From positions 1 through 7,551 of the forward strand of contig JAFVZD010000066.1 in NCBI GenBank assembly GCA_017508345.1: 7,551 nucleotides of DNA, read 5' to 3'. Of this stretch, positions 1 through 7,551 are shown in pieces. Positions within the stretch are counted from its first letter, which is position 1. Every line of letters begins with the position of its first letter. The notes beneath the pieces are model-generated. The model ran no database searches, was not told where the DNA came from, and saw only the letters and a list, made by a program, of their open reading frames with translations. Position numbers and translations under genes: made by a program. The stretch is from Clostridia bacterium (GTDB taxonomy: Bacteria; Bacillota_A; Clostridia; Christensenellales; UBA1242).

Positions 1-244
1 GCGAGGTAGGAAAAGTTTCGCCAGAGATGTAGTCTGTGATAAAGTGCTTGCGTTTGTTGAGTTTTAGCCACGGGGCGAGGGCGCGTTTTATCTCGCCGCC
101 TGTACCATGTGAGCCATAGCCATGTATAATCTTTAACACGCGAATACCTTCCATTCTACACAGGTTAATCTCGGTCTCGATATTGGCTAAGGCAATGGCT
201 ACGGTTGGGTTATCCAATTTTACATTAAAAGTCTTGTAATACAT
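1..244 (-). CDS. Smr-domain-like protein, C-terminus cut by window edge
   Basis: I read 81 codons from ATG at 244-242 with no stop before position 1, so the C-terminus is missing. Residues 36-53 (VLKIIHGYGSHGTGGEIK) match the second Smr motif, a hydrophobic strand followed by HGxGxxGxGG. Smr is the domain found at the C-terminus of MutS2 and in stand-alone proteins; it is linked to nucleic-acid nicking or ribosome-collision rescue. The usual first motif, LDLHG, is not present: the N-terminus reads FNVKLDNP instead. This may be a divergent single-domain Smr protein, and I would not claim nuclease activity. AGGAAA (254-249) precedes the start by a few bases, inside the end of the aldolase gene, and only one base separates the aldolase stop from this ATG. 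The two genes are therefore almost certainly cotranscribed and may be translationally coupled. Gene assignment is firm; exact function is open. Confidence 0.75.
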   Translation of the reverse strand, partial: MYYKTFNVKLDNPTVAIALANIETEINLCRMEGIRVLKIIHGYGSHGTGGEIKRALAPWLKLNKRKHFITDYISGETFPTS

Positions 245-245
245 A

Positions 246-1184
246 TTATTTCCTATTATTGTGACCTGCACTACCCAATACATTGGTCATTTTGTCCTCT
301 AGGAATTGGCGTAATTGGTCTTTTGCATATTGTAGGTATTCTCTAGGAGTGTAGCATTCTGGATGTTCTATGAGATAACGGCGAATGCTAGCTGTGTATT
401 TGATGCGGACATCGGTGTCACAATTAATCTTGCTGACTGCGGTAGTACATGCTTGGCGAAGTAATTGTGGTGGTACACCTTGGGCACCTTTCATTACTCC
501 ACCCCATTCGTTAAATTCTGCCAAAATCTCTGGTGGTACGCTACTAGCACCATGGAGTACTATAGGGAATTTTGGCAAAAGAGCCTCTATCTGGCTCAAT
601 ATATCAAAGCGTAGTGTTGGTTGGGATTTGAATTTGTACGCACCGTGGCTAGTACCTATGGCTACTGCTAAGCTATCTACTCCGGTGAGAGCCACAAATT
701 CTGCAGCTTCCTCTGGGTTGGTATAAATACTGTGGTCCGCCTGTACATCGTCCTCAATGCCAGCTAGAGTACCCAATTCACCCTCCACCACCACACCGTG
801 GTCATGAGCATATTGTACTACTTTTTTGGTGAGTGCGACATTCTCTTTGTAAGGCAAGTAACTACCATCTATCATTACACTATTGAAGCCCGCTTGTACA
901 CAAGTCTTGACTACATCAAATGTTTTGCCGTGGTCTAGGTGGAGAGCGATTGGCACGGTAGTATTGTGCAATACGGAATTCATCACATCGCATACATACT
1001 CTGCACTGGTGAATTTGAGTCCGCTCTGACTCATAGCCACTATTACAGGGGATTGTACATTTTCGGCTGCGTCTACGATAGCACGCATTACCTCTATACT
1101 ACTGAAATTGAATGCACCTACAGCGTATCCATCACGAAGTGCCAAATCCAGCATTTTTCGTTCGTTAAATAATTTTTTTGACAT
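246..1184 (-). CDS. fba: Class II fructose-bisphosphate aldolase
   Basis: This Zn-dependent glycolytic and gluconeogenic enzyme interconverts fructose-1,6-bisphosphate with glyceraldehyde-3-phosphate and dihydroxyacetone phosphate in the cytosol. The 312 residues are normal for the class. Family landmarks are intact: catalytic D84 and Zn-ligand H85 in HLDHG (82-86), E134/E136 in VEGELG, H180 in GTSHG, H211 in HGASS, and the substrate-binding NCDTD at 254-258 (usually NIDTD). The insert GAQGVPPQLL (233-242) before that motif recalls the clostridial/Thermotoga-type class IIB proteins. A perfect AAGGAG (1197-1192) lies 7 nt before ATG 1184, which fixes the start. It is first in an operon with the Smr gene and diverges from the AT-hook/GAPDH operon. 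A closely related tagatose-bisphosphate aldolase cannot be fully excluded, but proximity to GAPDH favours a glycolytic role. Confidence 0.95.
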   Translation of the reverse strand: MSKKLFNERKMLDLALRDGYAVGAFNFSSIEVMRAIVDAAENVQSPVIVAMSQSGLKFTSAEYVCDVMNSVLHNTTVPIALHLDHGKTFDVVKTCVQAGFNSVMIDGSYLPYKENVALTKKVVQYAHDHGVVVEGELGTLAGIEDDVQADHSIYTNPEEAAEFVALTGVDSLAVAIGTSHGAYKFKSQPTLRFDILSQIEALLPKFPIVLHGASSVPPEILAEFNEWGGVMKGAQGVPPQLLRQACTTAVSKINCDTDVRIKYTASIRRYLIEHPECYTPREYLQYAKDQLRQFLEDKMTNVLGSAGHNNRK

Positions 1185-1209
1185 ACAAAAACTCCTTGAT
1201 TTTTGTTAT

Positions 1210-1238
1210 ACTATACCAAAAATTAGTAAATTTAGCAA
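1210..1238 (-). promoter_or_regulatory. Promoter of fba operon (extended -10)
   Basis: On the minus strand, TTGCTA (1238-1233) is followed by a 17-nt spacer and TATAGT (1215-1210). TG sits one base upstream of the -10, giving an extended -10 (TGGTATAGT). The predicted start lies about 20 nt before the aldolase ATG and just upstream of its AAGGAG. This is a good match to the housekeeping sigma factor consensus. Confidence 0.7.
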
Positions 1239-1266
1239 ATATTTTTAAATAATTAGTTTAATTTAT

Positions 1267-1295
1267 TTGTGTTTTTTTAAAAAAAATTATATAAT
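1267..1295 (+). promoter_or_regulatory. Promoter of AT-hook protein-gap operon
   Basis: A perfect TATAAT (1290-1295) lies 17 nt downstream of a weak -35, TTGTGT (1267-1272). This would start transcription near 1302, about 40 nt before the ATG at 1342. It is divergent from the fba promoter, and the two -35 elements lie about 30 bp apart, so one bound regulator could affect both. The -10 is convincing; the -35 is only partial. Confidence 0.55.
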
Positions 1296-1341
1296 AGAAT
1301 AATTATCAATCAAAAGATTAAAATAATAGAGAGGTCAACTA

Positions 1342-2649
1342 ATGTTAAGTGTAGTAATTACAGCGAATAAAATAGTGGATAATGTCTATGAACGCAACCA
1401 AGAGATTGTCAAGATGTTGATTGCGAGCAAAGTGGAATATGACATTACCTATGTGTGTACTGAGGATTATGGCGACAGACAAGCATTGAGTACATTGGTA
1501 CAAGATATGCCGAGCCACGGATTGATAGTAATGGACAAGGATAGTAATATCAATACTCAAGTATATGCAGGTTTATCCAAAGCGAATGGTAACGAGGTAT
1601 TGCTACTAACTATTGACACCAATCTAGACCTAATAGAGGAGATACTACAAAAGCGTGAAGATGGTTATGAGAGTATTGTGGTACAAAAGAAATCAAAAGG
1701 CATACTGAGTATTATTACTAGTATTGGAGTGGGCACATATGCATTTGGGCAAGCATGTATGGGTAAACTAAAGGATATGTGTAATGATAGCAATATTGCG
1801 TTACTTACACCAGAGACTGTCAATGAGATAACATTTGATGCGTCGATGTGCAAAGAAAGCAGGATAACCAATAGGCAACCTGACAAAACGCATATTATGC
1901 TAAAGCGAGCCACATTGTATGACACCCCTACCCCACTAGAACAAAAGCCGATGAAGTCACTCACAGCATTAGGTTGGGCATCCACATTGTATTATGCAGC
2001 GTTATTGTGTATGATGGTAGTATTCCCATTCTTTAATAGCGGAGTGTATACTTGGTGGATGATATTGAGTATTGTGCTATGGATAGCCTTGGGTGTATTC
2101 AGTAGTGTGATAGTGGCCAAAGACAATAGCACTACTAGGCTAAAGAATGGAGTGCCTTTGGACTTGGCGGGTAATGCTATAATGAAGGTAGTTAGTTTTA
2201 CTGAGTTTGGTAATGGCACAAAAGTATTCCAGAATACAGAGAAAGAACAGGCAGAGGATGTGGTAGCAGAGCAAAACAATATTGTACCTACCACAGCAGA
2301 GGATACCACTACCCAACTCAGTGCAGATATAGTAGCCAAGGCTAACAAAAAGGAAAAGACAAAGGCTATCAAAGAACCAGAAAACAACAAAGAGGAGACG
2401 GAAAGCAAAATTCAGAAACGCGGTCGTCCAAAGAAGCAAGTGAGTGCTGATGCACCAAAACGCCCTAGAGGTAGACCAAAAAAAGAAATTGTAGAGAGTG
2501 ATGAGCCTAAGAGAGCGAGAGGCAGACCTAGAAAAGAAAAAGTAGAGAGCGATACTCCTAAGCGACCTAGGGGCAGACCAAAAAAACCAGTAGTAGAGAG
2601 CGAGGCACCAAAGAGGCCAAGAGGTAGGCCAAAAAAAGAAATAAATTAA
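1342..2649 (+). CDS. Membrane protein: degenerate GT2-like domain, two TM helices, five AT-hooks
   Basis: I do not recognise a named family for the whole 435-residue protein. Residues 1-165 follow the order of a glycosyltransferase-2/dolichol-phosphate-mannose-synthase-like domain: an opening beta strand (LSVVITAN), then YAGLSKANGNEVLLLTID (75-92), then GYESIVVQKK. The catalytic signatures look eroded: the DxD position reads DTN (92-94), and the usual DDGSxD is replaced by TEDYGD (40-45). Two hydrophobic helices follow (about 208-230 and 236-258) with a short turn between them. Flanking Lys/Arg place both termini in the cytosol. Residues about 291-358 are polar and probably disordered. The tail holds five AT-hook cores (GRP at 361, 377, 394, 411, 428), each flanked by K/R, with spacings of 16, 17, 17 and 17 residues. 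GAGAGG lies 7 nt before the ATG. It is the first gene of an operon with GAPDH. The inferred role is a membrane-anchored DNA-binding or nucleoid-tethering protein. The tail could instead bind RNA or another polyanion. Confidence 0.85.
   Translation: MLSVVITANKIVDNVYERNQEIVKMLIASKVEYDITYVCTEDYGDRQALSTLVQDMPSHGLIVMDKDSNINTQVYAGLSKANGNEVLLLTIDTNLDLIEEILQKREDGYESIVVQKKSKGILSIITSIGVGTYAFGQACMGKLKDMCNDSNIALLTPETVNEITFDASMCKESRITNRQPDKTHIMLKRATLYDTPTPLEQKPMKSLTALGWASTLYYAALLCMMVVFPFFNSGVYTWWMILSIVLWIALGVFSSVIVAKDNSTTRLKNGVPLDLAGNAIMKVVSFTEFGNGTKVFQNTEKEQAEDVVAEQNNIVPTTAEDTTTQLSADIVAKANKKEKTKAIKEPENNKEETESKIQKRGRPKKQVSADAPKRPRGRPKKEIVESDEPKRARGRPRKEKVESDTPKRPRGRPKKPVVESEAPKRPRGRPKKEIN
2452..2646 (+). 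repeat. 51-bp in-frame tandem repeat encoding AT-hooks
   Basis: There are three full 17-codon units (2452-2502, 2503-2553, 2554-2604) and a final 14-codon unit (2605-2646). Each unit follows the protein pattern xPKRPRGRPKKxxVESx. A shorter AT-hook (KRGRPKK, from 2416) precedes them. The units differ at many synonymous sites, for example CGC/AGA/CGA/AGG at the same Arg, while the protein motif is kept. They are therefore old duplications held by protein-level selection rather than a fresh expansion. Confidence 0.85.
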
Positions 2650-2657
2650 TGAGGTAA

Positions 2658-3668
<1,011 letters not shown>

Positions 3669-3710
3669 ACAAAAAACACTTTGATAATTCATATAACCTT
3701 TGAAATTAGC

Positions 3711-3743
3711 AAAAAATAGGCACTGTTTGATGCCTATTTTTTT
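3711..3743 (+). terminator. Intrinsic terminator after gap
   Basis: A perfect 12-bp inverted repeat (3711-3722 with 3731-3742) encloses an 8-nt loop (3723-3730). The 3' arm ends in seven T residues, giving AAAAAATAGGCA/TGCCTATTTTTTT. It lies about 42 nt after the GAPDH stop. The A-tract on the 5' arm means it could also stop transcription arriving from the right on the minus strand. Confidence 0.9.
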
Positions 3744-3885
3744 ATATAAATACTTATTTTAATCCAATAATCACTCAGTTATGTGGTTGTTTGAAATAAT
3801 AATGAATGCTATTTAACTTAGACAATGTATTCTCCTTTTATTGTATAGATTGTATGACTTTGTAGCAATTTTGTTGGAAATATTG

Positions 3886-3914
3886 TTGAAAAAATAATAA
3901 TTATATAGTATAAT
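3886..3914 (+). promoter_or_regulatory. Promoter of TM2 protein-mnmA operon
   Basis: TTGAAA (3886-3891) is separated by exactly 17 nt from TATAAT (3909-3914), a near-consensus housekeeping promoter. The predicted start is near 3921, giving a leader of about 20 nt before ATG 3943. The rest of the 274-nt gap between 3669 and 3942 holds the gap terminator and AT-rich sequence. I see no riboswitch or RNA gene there. Confidence 0.8.
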
Positions 3915-3927
3915 CTAATATTCAACC

Positions 3928-3934
3928 AAGGAGG
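3928..3934 (+). promoter_or_regulatory. Shine-Dalgarno deciding the TM2 gene start
   Basis: A full-consensus AAGGAGG sits 8 nt before the ATG at 3943. A competing ATG at 3938 is only 3 nt away and lies in another frame that soon stops, so the start at 3943 is preferred. Confidence 0.8.
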
Positions 3935-3942
3935 AAAATGTT

Positions 3943-5527
<1,585 letters not shown>

Positions 5528-5587
5528 GTATTTTTTGTACAAATTGCACAAAATTATACGAACCAAAAAAATTATTACTTTATAGAT

Positions 5588-5650
5588 AAAAAACACAAGT
5601 TGCTCACAATTACCCAATATGGGAATGGAATACTAAAACTTGTGTTTTTT
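5588..5650. terminator. Bidirectional terminator between converging genes
   Basis: A perfect 13-bp inverted repeat (AAAAAACACAAGT at 5588-5600, ACTTGTGTTTTTT at 5638-5650) flanks a 37-nt loop, which itself can form a small CCCA/TGGG hairpin at 5613-5623. Each arm ends in a run of six A or T, so it can terminate mnmA on the plus strand and the 5671 gene on the minus strand. It fills most of the 143-nt convergent gap; nothing else is apparent there. Confidence 0.85.
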
Positions 5651-5670
5651 GTTTGTCTTGAGAAGATTTA

Positions 5671-7551
5671 TTATTTGTTGATTAACATTGAGCGAAAACC
5701 AAAATTTTGTTTTACATAAGCCAGATTAGCATCAGATGCATAAGAGAATATACCTGCGTCTTTACCATTAGTGCTACTACCACCATAAAGTATACCACAA
5801 GTTAACATTTCAACATTTGTTACAGCACAAAGGTCAGTAACACCATAATCATTACTTTCTGAAATTAGTGATTCAGTAGTAGATAATCCAATTAAACTTT
5901 GTATGCCGTTACGAGAATCAACCAAACTTACCCCCATGAATCTTACTCTCAAATAAGCAGTAGATAAATTATAAGTAAGGCGTGAATAATTATGTAGTAA
6001 TAATAAGGAATCTTTATATTCCCAATCATCTGTATAATTTGTTGTAATATAATTTTCTTCATCAGGATCAAATGTTTCAAAATTAATATATGCATATGCC
6101 GATGATTTACTCTCGTCATAAGTTACTGCTGTACCAAAAATCCATTTCCATACATTCCCCCAACGATTGCATATACCTAATAACCATACTGATGTATATT
6201 TGTTGCTGCCCACAAATCCATCTAATAATGTTTTTTTATTGCCAGCTGAATAAGTCAAAAAATCTTGTGAATACATAGGTGTAGAATAGCTGTAACCATA
6301 TGTCAAGTTTGCATTATTATATGTTATACCTTCTCCCGCAGAATTACCTGCGGTCCCCTTCAAACCTATCACACCACCACCTCTCTCGGATTCGTATGCA
6401 CATAATGTTGCATCGCCACCTGTAGTGATAGTTGTGCCATTCGGCGTAATAATGGTGGTTCCACTAGGTTCATATAGGGTTCTACTATAAGTATTACCAT
6501 ATCCTATTATTTCTTGACAATTATTATTGGCATACTTGACTAAATATATTAATGGCAACACAAATGCATGGTAGTTTTCTCCTTGGACACCTTGGACATT
6601 TATATAATTAGCAATGTTTGTGTGAGTACTAGCGTAGTCTTCCCATGATTGAGTTAGGTTATTAGTCCATGAGAGATATTGAGCCTGAGTGGTGGAGACT
6701 CTAGAGGCTGAGGTTAAATCCACACTAGGGTTGGTATTTGAGTAGGTTTTGAAATCATAATATGTCTGCAAGTGTGCAACTGAGCCCGATGTAAGTGGTA
6801 TCCACCAATATGAGTAACTGCGAGGTATGATATTATTTAGTGAATTGGTGGCTATTGTGTAGTCTGGATTGAATATTGTACTCTCGAATGTTGCGGTGTA
6901 ATAGGCATCAATCTTGGTAGAACCGGGGAAAAATTGGTCACTGAGTGTGATATATTGGATATTACCTACCATCCAGCGGCGGAGATACATTGTAGGGTAA
7001 TATGTATAACAATCCACTGTAAAAGTTTCACTCTGGGATAATACTCTACCGCTAGCAAGTGTTGTTCCACTAGGCAAGGTGACTGCTCCACCATACCATT
7101 CAAAATCGTAATTTACATCGCTGAGTTTACCAATTACTTCGCCTGTGGCAATATCTATATTCACCACATCAATATCTTTGTATACTACCGCAGTGGTGTA
7201 ATCATCTATATTATGTGTATTATTCGTGTTGCCATACTGGTCGCGAGTGGTATACATTTCTTTTAGTGTGGTCATAGAGCGTACCTCTACTTTGGTGGCT
7301 TGGGCGGTGAGATTTGCGTTGTAACCTACCTTGGTCCATTCGGGAGATGTTTGGTTGATTGGCTGACTAACGGTGAGTAAATGTTCATTATCCATATCAT
7401 ACTGAACATCTGCCATAAATGCTATATTGAGTGAAAAGTTTGCACTAAAATTGACACCCGGGGAACTCGCTATTACAAAATCAAGCACCAACATATATGT
7501 ATCTAGATTATCGATATATGAGTTGACTGGGAATTCGCTCTTTGTAGCGGA
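5671..7551 (-). CDS. Large surface- or fibre-like protein with C-type-lectin/FGE-like C-terminus; 5' end outside window
   Basis: The frame is open from the right edge, so at least 626 residues are coded. The first in-window ATG (7494) is internal: 19 in-frame codons precede it and no Shine-Dalgarno is near it. Residues here are counted from that Met. The protein is rich in Thr, Ser, Tyr and Asn, with few Lys, and shows no internal transmembrane helix. The C-terminal half has hallmarks of the C-type-lectin/formylglycine-generating-enzyme-like fold seen in phage tail fibres and retroelement-diversified proteins: LIYLVKYANNNCQ (315-327), GGGVIGLKGTAGN (372-384), ICNRWGNVWKWIFG (441-454), and the ending YGGSSTNGKDAGIF...NFGFR (570-601). 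This is family-level recognition by eye; I cannot name the protein. It is likely exported or part of a ligand-binding structure, but the N-terminal signal would lie outside the window. It converges on mnmA, with a shared terminator downstream. Confidence 0.85.
   Translation of the reverse strand, partial: SATKSEFPVNSYIDNLDTYMLVLDFVIASSPGVNFSANFSLNIAFMADVQYDMDNEHLLTVSQPINQTSPEWTKVGYNANLTAQATKVEVRSMTTLKEMYTTRDQYGNTNNTHNIDDYTTAVVYKDIDVVNIDIATGEVIGKLSDVNYDFEWYGGAVTLPSGTTLASGRVLSQSETFTVDCYTYYPTMYLRRWMVGNIQYITLSDQFFPGSTKIDAYYTATFESTIFNPDYTIATNSLNNIIPRSYSYWWIPLTSGSVAHLQTYYDFKTYSNTNPSVDLTSASRVSTTQAQYLSWTNNLTQSWEDYASTHTNIANYINVQGVQGENYHAFVLPLIYLVKYANNNCQEIIGYGNTYSRTLYEPSGTTIITPNGTTITTGGDATLCAYESERGGGVIGLKGTAGNSAGEGITYNNANLTYGYSYSTPMYSQDFLTYSAGNKKTLLDGFVGSNKYTSVWLLGICNRWGNVWKWIFGTAVTYDESKSSAYAYINFETFDPDEENYITTNYTDDWEYKDSLLLLHNYSRLTYNLSTAYLRVRFMGVSLVDSRNGIQSLIGLSTTESLISESNDYGVTDLCAVTNVEMLTCGILYGGSSTNGKDAGIFSYASDANLAYVKQNFGFRSMLINK
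6581..6598. repeat. Perfect 9-bp tandem duplication inside the lectin-fold gene
   Basis: CCTTGGACA occurs twice in a row, coding VQGVQG (residues 300-305, counted from the Met at 7494) on the minus strand. It is in frame, so a slippage event would add or remove three residues without breaking the gene. Confidence 0.7.

Noticed and set aside
385..1172. Plus-strand open frames opposite the aldolase gene
   Set aside because: They lie antisense to a gene with intact aldolase motifs, have no convincing ribosome sites and show no recognisable protein features.
2416..2646. CRISPR-like array suggested by regular spacing
   Set aside because: The 51-bp period is in frame and codes a conserved AT-hook protein repeat; there are no identical direct repeats with unique spacers.
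3781..3816. Plus-strand 11-codon ORF starting ATGTGG
   Set aside because: Very short, no ribosome site and no promoter placed to express it.
5528..5670. Template repeat for a diversity-generating retroelement in the gap beside the lectin-fold gene
   Set aside because: The gap is mostly a terminator hairpin, and I see no near-copy of the C-terminal segment there or elsewhere in the window.
6090..6278. 62-codon plus-strand frame opposite the lectin-fold gene
   Set aside because: No ribosome site, and it is antisense to a coding frame with recognisable WGNVWKW motifs.

Overview
The window comes from a moderately AT-rich bacterial chromosome. Housekeeping genes have strong AAGGAG-type ribosome binding sites, sigma-70/SigA-like promoters and U-tract hairpin terminators. 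Glycolytic aldolase and GAPDH genes sit beside the tRNA thiolase gene mnmA. TGA acts as a stop (end of the 3943-4431 gene) and Trp is TGG, so the standard bacterial code fits. The overall style suggests a Firmicutes/Clostridia-like lineage, perhaps an uncultured gut bacterium, but this is inference and I cannot name the species.

Layout. Positions 1-1184 (minus strand) form a two-gene operon: class II fructose-bisphosphate aldolase, then a Smr-domain protein cut by the window edge. Positions 1185-1341 are a very AT-rich divergent promoter region. Positions 1342-3668 (plus) form a second operon: an unusual membrane protein, then GAPDH 11 nt downstream. The membrane protein has a degenerate glycosyltransferase-2-like N-terminus, two membrane helices, a disordered linker and five C-terminal AT-hook motifs. 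A hairpin terminator follows GAPDH, then a clear promoter at 3886-3914. Positions 3943-5527 (plus) form a third operon: a zinc-ribbon TM2-domain membrane protein, then mnmA 4 nt later. A bidirectional terminator at 5588-5650 separates this from a long minus-strand gene. That gene (5671 to the window edge) encodes a Thr/Ser/Tyr/Asn-rich protein whose C-terminus has hallmarks of the C-type-lectin/FGE-like fold. Its reading frame stays open through the right edge, so its start lies outside the window.

How the genes work together. The two divergent operons put aldolase and GAPDH on either side of one shared regulatory region, so both glycolytic steps could be co-controlled. The AT-hook protein lies between that region and GAPDH and probably shares GAPDH's transcript.

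The two most interesting items are the AT-hook membrane protein, a candidate membrane-nucleoid tether, and the lectin-fold protein, whose last 37 residues resemble the variable region of diversity-generating-retroelement targets. No reverse transcriptase or template repeat is visible in the window, so the second idea is only a lead.
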